A DNA stretch of 31,936 nt from Bacillota bacterium (GCA_023394955.1 JAEWZY010000040.1:1-31936), one strand, 5' to 3'; shown: positions 6,414-15,600, counted from the first letter of the stretch. Translations and numbers: made by a program. Notes: generated by a model from the sequence alone, not told the origin.

Positions 6414-8552
6414 TTAACGCACCAAGCGACTTACCCGGTAAATCCGTCGCACCCCGTCAACCTGTCCCACCCGTTTAAAGATGGATTGAATCTGATCGGA
6501 GTCGGTAATCTCCAACGTTAGGTTGATATAGGCTGAGCCTTTCTTAGAACGGGCCTTGGCTGCGTTCAAATATAATTTTAATTCGGAGATAGCGTTCAAG
6601 ACATCGGTTAATAAATTGACCCGATCATCAGCCTCAATCTCAATATCCACCGCATAGGTACCTTGAGAAGCCCGATCCCATTCAACCTCAATTATTCTTT
6701 CTTTATCCTCCGTTAAAATATTGGGGCAGTCCATTCGATGAACCGAGACCCCTTTACCTCTGGTTATAAAACCGATAACCGGGTCGCCCGGGACCGGATT
6801 ACAGCATTTTGAAAAACGGACCAACAGGTTTTCGACTCCTTTGACCCTAATGCCTTGCCCCGTCCGGCGGGGCCTCTTTCGCTCATCAATTTCGGGGATT
6901 ACCGGCTTGGCTGTTTCTTTCTCCACTCCCAGTTTGTTCAAGACTTGATTCGGAGTAACTTTTAAATCTCCGATCGCCGCTAATAAATCCTCCAGATTCA
7001 TAAACCCGAGTTTTTTGGCGGCTTCGTTCAACTGTTCCACCCGGGCGTTTTCTTGAAAATCAACGCCCTGTTTTTTAATTTCTCTCTCCAAAAGCTCCCG
7101 GCCGATTTGAATATTCTCTTCCCGGTTTTGTTCCCGGAGCCATTGCCGGATTCGATTTTTTGACTTTGAAGTTTTAACGAACTGCAACCAGTCCCGGCTG
7201 GGGCCGGTGGAGCCTTTAGAGCTCATGATCTGAACTATATCGCCGTTTTTTAATTGATAGTCGAGAGGCGCCAGCCTGCCGTTGACCTTAGCTCCCATGC
7301 ATTGATGGCCCAAAGTGGTATGAATGCTATATGCAAAATCCACCGGAGTAGAACCCGCCGGTAGATTTTTAACATCCCCTTGCGGGGTAAAAACAAAGAC
7401 CTCATCCATGAATAATCCGATCCGGAGAGTTTCCATAAACTCTTCGGAATCCCGCATCTCGCCCTGCCATTCAATGAGGTGACGCAACCAAGCTATTTTA
7501 TCCCTTAATTCCTTATCATCCGCCCCACCTTTATAGATCCAGTGGGCGGCAATACCGAACTCCGCCGTACGATGCATTTCCCAGGTCCGGATCTGAATCT
7601 CCAAAGGTTCCCCGTTAGGCCCGATTAAGGTAGTATGTAAAGATTGATACATGTTTGATTTGGGCATCGCCACATAATCTTTAAAACGTCCCGGGATCGG
7701 CTTCCAAAGAGTATGCACTATTCCTAATACCTCATAACAGTCTTGGATGGTGGAGACGATCACCCTTAAACCCATTAGATCATAGATCTCGTTGAAGTCC
7801 TTCCCTTGTTCCTGCATCTTTTCAAAGATACTATAAAAGTGTTTGGGCCGGCCTTGGACTTCAGCTTTGATCTCCATCTCCGTCAAAGCCCGTTCTAAAG
7901 TCTCTTTGACGTCAGCGATATAGCCTTCCCGTTCCTGCCGTTTCTTGGCGACCTTATTAACCAGGTCATAATAAGCGTCCGGGTCCAAGTAGCGCAGGGA
8001 GAGATCTTCCAACTCCCACTTGACTTTCCACATCCCCAGCCGATGAGTTAAAGGCGCATAAATCTCCAAGGTTTCCCGGGCGATATTTTTCTGCTTATCC
8101 AAGGGTAGATGTTTTAAAGTCCGCATATTATGAAGCCGGTCGGCGAGTTTGATGATGATCACCCTCAAATCTTGGGTCATCGCCAAAAACATCTTCCGCA
8201 GGTTTTCCATTTGTTGTTCTTGCTTATTTTGAAAAGCGAGCCTGCTTAATTTAGTGACACCATCAACCAACAAAGCTACTTCCGAACCAAACCTCTTAGT
8301 AATTTCCTCTCCTTCAATCGGGGTGTCCTCAACCACATCATGAAGTAAAGCCGCAATAATGGAGGTCGTATCCATGCCTAATTCATGGACGAGCGCGGCA
8401 ACTTCCAACGGATGTTGAATATAGTTTTCGCCTGATTCCCGTTTTTGGCCTTGATGGGCTTGGGACGCGAATTCATAAGCCGACCTGATCTTGGCCAAAT
8501 CGGATTCGGGTTTTATCTCGCCTAATTTTTGGAGTAGGCCTTCAATGGTCAT
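6414..8552 (-). CDS. rel: Bifunctional (p)ppGpp synthetase/hydrolase, Rel family
   Basis: Rel makes and degrades (p)ppGpp, the stringent-response alarmone, on stalled ribosomes. The 712-aa protein has all expected domains: HD hydrolase at about 25-180 with H71-D72 in LLHDVVEDT, synthetase at about 225-345 with the RFKD loop (289-292), TGS at about 388-450, a zinc-finger-like region with C583-C584, and an ACT domain at about 634-712. RxKD rather than ExDD and an intact HD pair indicate a bifunctional Rel, as in Gram-positive bacteria, not the synthetase-only RelA. ATG8552 is nine bases from AGAGG. It follows recJ; the apt gene often found between them in Firmicutes is absent. Confidence 0.98.
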   Translation of the reverse strand: MTIEGLLQKLGEIKPESDLAKIRSAYEFASQAHQGQKRESGENYIQHPLEVAALVHELGMDTTSIIAALLHDVVEDTPIEGEEITKRFGSEVALLVDGVTKLSRLAFQNKQEQQMENLRKMFLAMTQDLRVIIIKLADRLHNMRTLKHLPLDKQKNIARETLEIYAPLTHRLGMWKVKWELEDLSLRYLDPDAYYDLVNKVAKKRQEREGYIADVKETLERALTEMEIKAEVQGRPKHFYSIFEKMQEQGKDFNEIYDLMGLRVIVSTIQDCYEVLGIVHTLWKPIPGRFKDYVAMPKSNMYQSLHTTLIGPNGEPLEIQIRTWEMHRTAEFGIAAHWIYKGGADDKELRDKIAWLRHLIEWQGEMRDSEEFMETLRIGLFMDEVFVFTPQGDVKNLPAGSTPVDFAYSIHTTLGHQCMGAKVNGRLAPLDYQLKNGDIVQIMSSKGSTGPSRDWLQFVKTSKSKNRIRQWLREQNREENIQIGRELLEREIKKQGVDFQENARVEQLNEAAKKLGFMNLEDLLAAIGDLKVTPNQVLNKLGVEKETAKPVIPEIDERKRPRRTGQGIRVKGVENLLVRFSKCCNPVPGDPVIGFITRGKGVSVHRMDCPNILTEDKERIIEVEWDRASQGTYAVDIEIEADDRVNLLTDVLNAISELKLYLNAAKARSKKGSAYINLTLEITDSDQIQSIFKRVGQVDGVRRIYRVSRLVR

Positions 8553-8659
8553 CTAAGAAAACCTCTTTATTTACTAAAGATTCGTCTCCCAAGTTTATAC
8601 TGAGGGAAGGATGAAAAAAGGCAATTGTCGCTGCTCCGACACTCACGCCTCTTGCCTAT

Positions 8660-10393
8660 TTATTGTTCACTGCTCCTATCCTGCTCATTGCGGGACACAA
8701 TATCCTTCAGGTTTAATTGTACTTGGACCGAGCCGTTCCAACTGTTCTCCTCCAGTGAAAAAGCCACGTCCACCTCTTTGGTTGACGCTAATTCCCGGTT
8801 AAGACCGCCCAGATTGAAACCGATCCCCTCCCGGATCACGTTCTCGTCAGATACTTTCAATTTCAGATGTTTGCCGTTTTCGCCCACATTACGGTATTCA
8901 ACCAATTGTACGGCTTTGCAACCCAAAACCGGAGTAGGATTGGCCGGGCCGCAAGGAGCAAGCTTACCTAATTCTCGTACCAGATCCAAGTTTATCCCGG
9001 TCAAGTCGACCATGCTTTCAATTTTTAGCCAAGGAAGCAAGTCTTCCTTATTCAAACTGGCTCTTGCTTTATTTAAAAACGCCTTTTTAAAACTGAGAAA
9101 TCGGTCTCTGGTTACCGTCAATCCAGCCGCAAACTCATGCCCGCCGTACCTAACCAAATATTTTCCGCAGGCTTCAATAGCCTCAAAAAGGTTAAACCCG
9201 GCAATACTCCGGCCGGAGCCCCGGCCTTCGTCTCCATCGAAGCCGATTAGGATTACCGGTTTATGATAGATCTCAACCAACTTTGAGGCGACAATCCCAA
9301 TTACGCCCAAATGCCATCCTTCGCCTGCCAAAACTAAGGCATGTTCTTGAATAAATTCGGGTTCCGCTTCTATTTGGAGTTGCGCCTCCCGAAGCACTTC
9401 ATTCTCGGTCATCTGGCGGCGCTGATTTTCCTTCTCCAATTCCCTGGCAAAATCCAAAGCCTGAATCGGATCGTTAGTTAAAAATAACTTCACACCGACA
9501 CTGGGGTTTCCCATGCGTCCAGCGGCGTTGATCCGGGGCGCCAACAGATAACCGATATGCCCAGCATTGATCTCCCGTTCGCCCAAGCCGGCGGTTTGAA
9601 TCAAGGCTTGCATTCCGACATTCTCCAATTTCCGCAACTGCTCAAGCCCGTACTTTACGATAATCCGGTTTTCTTCCAGTAGCGGTACGATATCAGCCAC
9701 AGTCCCGAAAGCTACCAGATCTAGATTTCTAAAGAGCCGTTCCTTCAATTCCGGCAATCGGGAAGCTAAACCTTGCAATAACTTAAAAGCCACCCCTACA
9801 CCGGCCAATTGGGTGAAAGGATACCCTGCGCCGGGTGCTTTGGGATCAATGATGGCGCAAGCTTTCGGGAGTTCGGCCTGGGGTTCGTGGTGATCGGTTA
9901 TGATCAGATCAATGCCATTCTCTTTTAAATAACAGCTTGCTTCGATCGCGGTAATACCGCAATCAACGGTAATCACCAACTTAACCCCCCGGCCGACAGC
10001 CCTTTCCAAGGAGGTGAGGTGCAAACCGTAGCCTTCCTCCAAACGTTTGGGAATATAATAGAGAATTTTCCCCGGCAGCAGCTTGCCTAGGACCCGGATC
10101 ATTAAAGCTACCGATGTGACCCCATCAACATCATAGTCGCCATATATCAATACTTGTTCCTGTTCTTTAACAGCCTGTTCCAACCGATCGACTGCTTGTA
10201 CCATATCTTTAAAGAGAAACGGATCATGTAATTGGTCAATCTCGGGCCTGAGAAAAGCGCTTGCTTTCTCATGATCGGTTATCCCCCGGTTGACCAGTAA
10301 TTGACCTAACAGAGGGGATACTCCCAATTGTTTCGCCAGTTCGAACGCCAGCTCCAGAGGGGTTTCAACTAATTTCCATACTTTTCCCGGCAT
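8660..10393 (-). CDS. recJ: Single-stranded-DNA exonuclease RecJ
   Basis: RecJ is a 5'-to-3' exonuclease of recombination and mismatch repair in the DHH phosphoesterase superfamily. From the chosen start the protein has 577 residues, with motif I YGDYDVDG (84-91), VDCGI (143-147), the DHH triad in TDHH (166-169), RINAAGRMG (287-295) and the DHHA1 motif GRGSGRS plus GGHEFAAG (417-424). It is the short form and lacks the C-terminal extension of some Bacillus homologues. ATG10393 is preceded by TAGGAG at eight bases and aligns with the family N-terminus; the open frame reaches 10642, but that would run into uppP. Confidence 0.96.
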   Translation of the reverse strand: MPGKVWKLVETPLELAFELAKQLGVSPLLGQLLVNRGITDHEKASAFLRPEIDQLHDPFLFKDMVQAVDRLEQAVKEQEQVLIYGDYDVDGVTSVALMIRVLGKLLPGKILYYIPKRLEEGYGLHLTSLERAVGRGVKLVITVDCGITAIEASCYLKENGIDLIITDHHEPQAELPKACAIIDPKAPGAGYPFTQLAGVGVAFKLLQGLASRLPELKERLFRNLDLVAFGTVADIVPLLEENRIIVKYGLEQLRKLENVGMQALIQTAGLGEREINAGHIGYLLAPRINAAGRMGNPSVGVKLFLTNDPIQALDFARELEKENQRRQMTENEVLREAQLQIEAEPEFIQEHALVLAGEGWHLGVIGIVASKLVEIYHKPVILIGFDGDEGRGSGRSIAGFNLFEAIEACGKYLVRYGGHEFAAGLTVTRDRFLSFKKAFLNKARASLNKEDLLPWLKIESMVDLTGINLDLVRELGKLAPCGPANPTPVLGCKAVQLVEYRNVGENGKHLKLKVSDENVIREGIGFNLGGLNRELASTKEVDVAFSLEENSWNGSVQVQLNLKDIVSRNEQDRSSEQ

Positions 10394-10500
10394 CTTGTAC
10401 GCTCCTATGTTAAATGCCGGCGGATATGTTCCCCCGGCTATCTCAGTTAACAATTCGTTGTTTTTCGTTATGATCCTGCTTTTTAAGGAAATAACTTTAC

Positions 10501-11286
10501 TCACCAAAACCAGATTACAGCCAGACCTCCTAAGAAGAAACAATAATAGCCGAAAAACTTCAAAGTGCCCTGCTGTAAGTAGTCGAGAAAGAACTTTATT
10601 ACTAAATAACCGGTTACCGCTGAACTGATAAACCCGGCCCAAAACCCGGCGGTCCCAATCTGTTGATATCCTCCGGATAGCAGATTGGGCAACTCCAATA
10701 ACCCTGCTCCAAAAATAACCGGAATCGATAGTAGAAAAGAGAATCGGGCCGAAGCCTGGCGGGATAACTTACGCCAAAGTCCCGCCGCTATTGTCGCCCC
10801 GGAACGGGAGATCCCAGGGATAATCGCTATCGCCTGTCCGATACCGATCCACCAGGCATCACCGGTATTGATTTGATCGAGAGCCCGTTTTCCGGTCAAC
10901 CGGTCGGCAACCAACAAAAGTCCTCCGTTCATTATCAATTGCCATCCTGTGGCGGAGGCGCTGCCAAAAAGTTTTTCCAAAAAACCTTTTGCTCCGGCCC
11001 CAAACAAAACAGCTGGAATCGTCCCGATAATCAAATAGAGCGTCAGTTGGAACGACTGCTTTTCTCCGGCAAACAAGCCCCGGATCAATCTGAGCAAATC
11101 CTCTCTGAAATATGCCACTACCGCCAATAAGGTGCCGAAATGGATTACGATATCGAATGAAATGACCATTTCCTCAGCTACTCTCAGCAAAGACTGGACC
11201 ACCACCAAATGACCGGAACTACTAATCGGCAAAAACTCGGTCAATCCTTGAACAATACCGAGAACAATCGCATGCCAAAAATTCAT
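10501..11286 (-). CDS. uppP: Undecaprenyl-diphosphatase UppP (BacA)
   Basis: UppP dephosphorylates undecaprenyl pyrophosphate so that the lipid carrier of cell-wall synthesis can be reused; loss sensitises cells to bacitracin. The 261-aa polytopic membrane protein has both signature motifs, GLTEFLPISSSGHL at about 14-27 and PGISRSGATI at about 158-167, and about eight hydrophobic segments. AGGAGG sits five bases before ATG. It precedes recJ by about 107 bases, in the same direction. It complements the DgkA-PAP2 fusion elsewhere in this window, also aimed at the lipid carrier. Confidence 0.97.
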   Translation of the reverse strand: MNFWHAIVLGIVQGLTEFLPISSSGHLVVVQSLLRVAEEMVISFDIVIHFGTLLAVVAYFREDLLRLIRGLFAGEKQSFQLTLYLIIGTIPAVLFGAGAKGFLEKLFGSASATGWQLIMNGGLLLVADRLTGKRALDQINTGDAWWIGIGQAIAIIPGISRSGATIAAGLWRKLSRQASARFSFLLSIPVIFGAGLLELPNLLSGGYQQIGTAGFWAGFISSAVTGYLVIKFFLDYLQQGTLKFFGYYCFFLGGLAVIWFW

Positions 11287-11594
11287 GAATGCCTCCTAAT
11301 GTATTAGTAACAATACTTGAGCGTTTAATGCGCACCTTTTGATAATTTTTGTTTTTTGTAACCTAATCTTAACTAAACTGTCGCTAATTATTCAAGCCCA
11401 ATCTAGCTGCATTAACATCCGCTTCATAGTCTTAAAGGGGCTGAGTAAGCTTGACAAGGGAATTGATTATTGGATATACTCAAAAACATGTCATTTAGAT
11501 ACTTTTATTTAAAAGAAACAGAAACGAACATTTGAACGTCTTAAATGAGTGAATGTTGGTTTTTAGCAAAGATTGTTGAAAGTAGGTACCAAGA
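11287..11594. other. Divergent intergenic region
   Basis: This 308-base AT-rich stretch separates uppP (leftward) from the lytic transglycosylase gene (rightward). It contains the rightward promoter at 11451-11480 and a leader of about 108 bases. No protein gene or structured RNA was recognised. The leftward uppP promoter must also lie here but no clear match was found. Confidence 0.6.
11451..11480 (+). promoter_or_regulatory. Sigma-A-type promoter of the lytic transglycosylase gene
   Basis: A perfect TTGACA (11451-11456) and TATACT (11475-11480) are spaced by 18 bases. The predicted start is near 11487, giving a leader of about 108 bases. Within it, GAACATTTGAACGTC and ATGAGTGAATGTT show weak symmetry that could be operator sequence. 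Confidence 0.55.
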
Positions 11595-12194
11595 TTGTTA
11601 GCGATTAGATTTTCCGAAACCCTTCGTAAAACTTTTCAATTCTTTTTTCTTTTAATGTTATTCTTATTAATTAGTTTAATTCCTTGTCTCATTAGTAATT
11701 TTTATCAGAAGGAAAAATCGGGCCGGGAAAAACAAGCAATTGCGGAGAAAGTACATTCAATCATGGCCATGTACCATTGTGATAACCCGGAGATCTATGA
11801 AGCGATTATGACAACCTTTGACCCGGTATTAGTGGCGGTGGTGGTCGCGGTCGAAAGCGGTTTCCGGGTTGACGCCGTTAGCCGCGCAGGCTGTCGGGGG
11901 CTGATGCAATTATCCCCTGACAAGCTTGAGGACTGGAAGAATATTCGACTCAATATCCAAATCGGCTCCGCTTATCTCGAAGCACAGCTGAAAAATTTCG
12001 AAGATCTGGAGCTGGCTTTTGCAGCCTACAACGCCGGGCCGGGATCGGTTCGCAAGTACCAAGGGGTCCCTCCGTTTCGAGAAACCATTGCCTATCTCGA
12101 AAAAGTAAAAAGTTTTGGTTTGTCCTTTGAAGGCCCGGAGCTCGATCAGTCTTCAAAATCATCTCGTCCCAGAAGGGTCGGGGCGCTTTTATAA
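11595..12194 (+). CDS. Membrane-anchored lytic transglycosylase, SLT domain
   Basis: SLT-type lytic transglycosylases cleave peptidoglycan strands to anhydro-muropeptides. The 199-aa protein has an N-terminal membrane helix (about 12-34) that is either anchor or signal, then an SLT fold: catalytic E87 in AVESGF, RAGCRGLMQLSP (about 97-108), NIQIGSAYLEAQL (120-132) and AFAAYNAGPGSV (141-152). The short basic tail is unremarkable. The start is TTG with AGTAGG eight bases upstream; no ATG fits. It lies between two leftward units and has its own promoter. Cell-wall turnover is expected, the specific occasion (growth or sporulation) is not evident. Confidence 0.92.
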   Translation: MLAIRFSETLRKTFQFFFLLMLFLLISLIPCLISNFYQKEKSGREKQAIAEKVHSIMAMYHCDNPEIYEAIMTTFDPVLVAVVVAVESGFRVDAVSRAGCRGLMQLSPDKLEDWKNIRLNIQIGSAYLEAQLKNFEDLELAFAAYNAGPGSVRKYQGVPPFRETIAYLEKVKSFGLSFEGPELDQSSKSSRPRRVGALL

Positions 12195-12546
12195 ATCGAA
12201 CATGTCCCTTTGGATTAGGGACACTTCAAATTCTTGATCGAAATGATACTTATCGGAGCTTACTTCCAAGCTTTCCGTGATTTTAAGCAAAGAATATTCC
12301 GAATCATGTTCAATAAGATATCCTTAAGATTTAAAGGTATCATGATTAATCTGTTGAATCTTTTTTCCCATTTGAGCGTCTCCATTATAATAATAGTATT
12401 TTTGAAAAAAAGACCCGGCATGCCTAGCCGGGTCTTGCCAAAAAATAAGTTCCGTTCCTTTTCCTCTTGTACGGGTTAAGTTTCATATTCTATATCGTAT
12501 CTTTTTATCAATAAGTTTAGAGCAATTTTATTAAATTTTAAATTTT
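12195..12546. other. Convergent intergenic region
   Basis: This 352-base gap lies between the ends of two convergent genes. A hairpin TGTCCCT/AGGGACA at 12203-12223 follows the transglycosylase gene and may weakly terminate it. A strong terminator for the opposite gene lies at 12404-12436. An 81-codon open frame at 12234-12479 spans that terminator and lacks a ribosome site, so it is not accepted as a gene. Confidence 0.6.
12404..12436 (-). terminator. Intrinsic terminator of the HAD phosphatase gene
   Basis: Read on the minus strand, AAGACCCGGC pairs with GCCGGGTCTT (ten pairs, seven-base loop) and is followed by a run of T. It lies about 110 bases beyond the stop at 12547. On the plus strand there is no T run after the stem, so it works leftward only. 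Confidence 0.8.
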
Positions 12547-13335
12547 TCAAGGGATTATCTCTGCCACCGAATTTGCCACCCGCCTGGGACGGTAAGGAAA
12601 GTTCTCAATCATCTCCGTTTTAGTTACGCCGGTAAGTACTAAGATTGTATCTAGGCCTGATTCTAAACCTACTTTAATGTCGGTATCCATCCGATCACCG
12701 ACCATTACCGCGTTCTCCGAATGTTCATCCAGGTACCGGAGGGCCAAGCGCATAATCAAAGGGTTTGGTTTCCCCACATAGTAAGCCTGATAACCGGTGG
12801 CCTTCTCCAGCATAGCCGCTACCGCCCCACAACCCGGGACGGTCCCAGTCTCCGACGGACCCGAAGGATCAGGGTTGGTAGCGATAAATGGAACTCCAGC
12901 CATGATCAATTGGGAAGCCCTGATAATCCGATCATAGGAGTAAGAGTCCGTCTCTCCCAGAATAACATAGTCCGGATTATAATCGGTTAAGGAATAACCC
13001 ACTTCATTCAAGGCTTGATAAAGACCGGTCCCTCCCAGAACAAAAGCAGATCCTCCCGGCTTTTGTGACTGGACAAAACTAGCTGTCGCCATAGCGCTAG
13101 TGTATAAATGTTTGGCGTCAACCGGGATTCCCGAAGCATTAAACCGGTGCCGTAGATCGTCCGGGGTATAACGGGAATTATTGGTCAAAACTAAATACTT
13201 ATGACCGCCCTCATTCAAACGATCGATAAATTCATTGGCTCCCGGAATTCCTCGTTCGCCATGGACCAAAACTCCGTCCATATCGATCAGATACGACCTC
13301 TTTGAATTTTTGACTTGGGAATCTTCCTTGGTCAT
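12547..13335 (-). CDS. NagD-like HAD-superfamily phosphatase (class IIA)
   Basis: HAD IIA enzymes are sugar-phosphate or nucleotide phosphatases with a large C2 cap. The 262-aa protein has motif I DMDGVL (nucleophile D18, acid D20), motif II TNNS near 51-54, the lysine in YYVGKPNP and motif IV VGDRMDTDI near 217-225. The YLIDMDGVLVHGERGIPGA opening is typical of the NagD/YutF/PGP group. GGAGG precedes ATG by nine bases. It is 78 bases downstream of the tandem-HD gene in the same direction. Substrate cannot be read from the sequence; pairing with a YfbR-like HD protein would suit nucleotide or phosphate-ester salvage, as inference. Confidence 0.93.
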   Translation of the reverse strand: MTKEDSQVKNSKRSYLIDMDGVLVHGERGIPGANEFIDRLNEGGHKYLVLTNNSRYTPDDLRHRFNASGIPVDAKHLYTSAMATASFVQSQKPGGSAFVLGGTGLYQALNEVGYSLTDYNPDYVILGETDSYSYDRIIRASQLIMAGVPFIATNPDPSGPSETGTVPGCGAVAAMLEKATGYQAYYVGKPNPLIMRLALRYLDEHSENAVMVGDRMDTDIKVGLESGLDTILVLTGVTKTEMIENFPYRPRRVANSVAEIIP

Positions 13336-13413
13336 TGGATCTAACCTCCAAATAATTTGATCTTGAACATTTCAAAACTGAATATTAGCTATTCAAATAA
13401 TTCAGTTCCGAAC

Positions 13414-14613
13414 TTACGTTAAAAAATAATCGAAAATCTCTCCAAAATTGATACCGGCAATGGTCTTTCCTTGATACATCTCTTGGAGCCTTCTTTTTCC
13501 TTCTTCCAAATGAGGCGCCTTGACTCCATATTTAATCGATAATGACGCCTCAATGAAGGCCGCTAAGTGGTCGCAAGCCTTGATGATCTTGCCATCCAAG
13601 GGGGAAAACCCGTCACAATTATACTCGGCGGTTATTTCTTCATTCGATAATCCTTTTATGATCTCCCCCTGCTTCAAAATCTTGTTTTCAAATTCATCTT
13701 CAACAAAAAAACGTATCTCTTTATGCCAGGAAGGCGGTAATAACGGTAAAATCCTTTCTTCTACTTGAATCCCTTCATACTCCTTGATTAAATCCTGTAA
13801 CCCTTCGATCGAACTTTTTACCGGAGACACTATATCCCTGGTCAGCACTTCGGGAAGATCGTGAAAGAGGGCGCCGAAGTAATTATTATAAATCCTGCGG
13901 TCACAAGCGTTGATCTCAATGGAACATAGGTAGGCCAACATGGCGACGATTAACATATGTCCCAGCACGGAGGTTTTGGGCAGGCGGGGTGACTGGGCCC
14001 ATCTTTGCTGGAACCGAAGCTGCCCGCAAAGGTCAATGAAACCATAGGATTTTTTTCCGAGGGAGATTTTTTGGACTCCGATTAAATCGAAATAATCTTC
14101 GATTTCATTCTCGATCTCCTCTTTGGTCCGTTCAATTCCATAAATAAAAGGGTTCATATTATAAATGATTTTAAACTCCCAATTAGTCGCTAAATAGTGG
14201 GCAGCCCTTAAAATCTTCTTCTCCAGTTTATGCCGTTCCGGATCGCCCAGTAAGTACTCGCGAAACCGGATAGGGAAATCTCCTTTGAGCATGCTAATAT
14301 CCGGCGCCAATTGTTCCAAAACCCATTCGTTCAGTTCTCTCCCTTTCCGTTCCATCATTTCATGAAAGACCGGCGGCTTAATATCGGTCAGGATCAGACG
14401 GTGCAAAAATTCGAACAGCCCGCCTTCAATTAAACTGATCCAATTTATGCCGGCGTTTCGTTCAACAACCTCGTATTTGGCAAGCACAAAGGCGATTAGC
14501 ATCTTATGGGCTTGTTTGTCAAGTTCTATAAGTTCTACAGGACGGACATGATCATTCCACCTTTGGATGCTGGCCGCCTCATAAAAACGCTCGATAATGC
14601 CTTTACCGATCAT
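13414..14613 (-). CDS. Tandem HD-domain phosphohydrolase, YfbR-like, first copy degenerate
   Basis: The second half of this 399-aa protein is an HD domain resembling YfbR 5'-deoxynucleotidases: H219, H251-D252 in ALFHDLPEVLTRDIVSPVK, E255 and D348 in KACDHLAAFIEA. The first half looks like a second copy. H36 and D77 match H219 and D260 at exactly the same 41-residue spacing, LFEFLHRLILTDIKPPV (66-82) matches LFHDLPEVLTRDIVSPV (249-265) without gaps, and EKKILRAAHYLA (131-142) matches DGKIIKACDHLA (340-351). In the first copy the HD doublet is E68-F69 and the last metal ligand is H139, so it should be inactive. Start ATG follows GGGGTGAGG. Dephosphorylation of nucleotides is the likely activity; the substrate is unknown. 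Confidence 0.85.
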   Translation of the reverse strand: MIGKGIIERFYEAASIQRWNDHVRPVELIELDKQAHKMLIAFVLAKYEVVERNAGINWISLIEGGLFEFLHRLILTDIKPPVFHEMMERKGRELNEWVLEQLAPDISMLKGDFPIRFREYLLGDPERHKLEKKILRAAHYLATNWEFKIIYNMNPFIYGIERTKEEIENEIEDYFDLIGVQKISLGKKSYGFIDLCGQLRFQQRWAQSPRLPKTSVLGHMLIVAMLAYLCSIEINACDRRIYNNYFGALFHDLPEVLTRDIVSPVKSSIEGLQDLIKEYEGIQVEERILPLLPPSWHKEIRFFVEDEFENKILKQGEIIKGLSNEEITAEYNCDGFSPLDGKIIKACDHLAAFIEASLSIKYGVKAPHLEEGKRRLQEMYQGKTIAGINFGEIFDYFLT

Positions 14614-14726
14614 TTCCTCACCCCAAAGTTTCTTTGAATTATTGGTAAGATTCGGCTAAGCTCCTGTCTTTACCTTCTTATCTGTTGAAGACAATTAGCT
14701 TAATATCCCGGATAGTCTTTGCTGAG

Positions 14727-14755
14727 TTTGCATCCGGCGCAGGTTTTGTTATAAT
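14727..14755 (+). promoter_or_regulatory. Promoter of the TPR protein gene
   Basis: TTTGCA at 14727-14732 and a perfect TATAAT at 14750-14755 are 17 bases apart. The expected start near 14762 leaves only about 14 bases before the ATG at 14776, just enough for the AGGAGG at 14764-14769. Confidence 0.6.
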
Positions 14756-14775
14756 ATTTGGATAGGAGGTTATCT

Positions 14776-15600
14776 ATGATGAGATTAAAAAAATTATGGG
14801 AGTCTAATCTTTTTCTAATTCTACCGCTATGGATCATCGTTGCCCTAATTGTCCGGCCGGGGTGGGGTAATTTCTTATTTGGGTTCTTAGCCTGGATTCT
14901 GCTTGCTTTTCTAAGCGCCCCCGGCGTTTTTTGGAATTATGCCGCCGGCTTCATTCCCAATCCGGATCTAGGCGAGCAATTCTTAAGAAAAGCGGTCTCA
15001 TATAAACCTTTAATCCCAACGCCATACTTGACTTTGGGTCTGAGTTACGCTCGCCGTAAGGAATGGTCCCAAGCCATCCCCCTTCTCGAAGAAGCTGTTG
15101 CTCATACCCCGGAAGGCAAGAAAAACCAAAATCTGATTTGGCTGGCCGAAGCCTACCGGGCCGGGAAGTTCTACGAAAAAGCGTTAACAACTTTGGAAAA
15201 GCTGCTCGAAAATGGCTCCGCTTCAATGAAGGTCTTTCTCAACCTGGCCTTGGTCCATCTCCAGCTTAACCATCTTCCCCAGGCCTTGGAGTATGCCGAA
15301 AAAGCCCGGATCGCCAATCTTTCCGCCTCTGAACCGGTTTTGATTCAAGCCAAGGTCCATTTTCAAATGGGCGAATATCAGCAAGCTAAAAACGATTATC
15401 AATGGGTGATTGAACATTTAAAGTATCCGGTTGAATCCTTGTATTGGCTGGGCCGGTGCGAGCTGGAGCTGGGAGAAACCGACGCCGCCATCAACCATCT
15501 TCAAACTGCCGTTGAACGGATAACCGAAGACCCTCTTCTGGCCGATGTCGGTAAAGAAGAAGCCGAGGAATGGTTGGAGCGGGCTCGAAAATCTAAATAA
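14776..15600 (+). CDS. Membrane-anchored TPR-repeat protein
   Basis: The 274-aa protein has two adjoining hydrophobic segments near the N-terminus (about 10-30 and 33-50), then TPR-like helical pairs from about 65 to the end: PTPYLTLGLSYARRKEWSQA, LIWLAEAYRAGKFYEKALTT, VFLNLALVHLQLNHLPQALE, PVLIQAKVHFQMGEYQQAKN, SLYWLGRCELELGETDAAIN. TPR arrays mediate protein contacts; here the array likely faces the cytosol or the exterior depending on topology. AGGAGG six bases upstream fixes ATG14776 over a TTG at 14758. It is a single gene with its own promoter and a shared terminator with secF. No specific partner is evident, though secF lies convergently next to it. Confidence 0.85.
   Translation: MMRLKKLWESNLFLILPLWIIVALIVRPGWGNFLFGFLAWILLAFLSAPGVFWNYAAGFIPNPDLGEQFLRKAVSYKPLIPTPYLTLGLSYARRKEWSQAIPLLEEAVAHTPEGKKNQNLIWLAEAYRAGKFYEKALTTLEKLLENGSASMKVFLNLALVHLQLNHLPQALEYAEKARIANLSASEPVLIQAKVHFQMGEYQQAKNDYQWVIEHLKYPVESLYWLGRCELELGETDAAINHLQTAVERITEDPLLADVGKEEAEEWLERARKSK

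Noticed and set aside
8594..8624. TTGCCT-N19-TATAAA before rel on the minus strand
   Set aside because: Poor -35 match and long spacer; not distinguishable from chance.
8625..9266. 213-codon plus-strand frame
   Set aside because: It is antisense to recJ, which has complete RecJ motifs; the translation is a codon shadow.
12234..12479. 81-codon open frame on the plus strand
   Set aside because: No ribosome site, low-complexity hydrophobic translation, and it spans the strong leftward terminator at 12404-12436.
13377..13406. ACTGAAT/ATTCAGT inverted repeat after the tandem-HD gene
   Set aside because: Weak AT-rich stem with a long loop and no T run; insufficient for a terminator or operator call.
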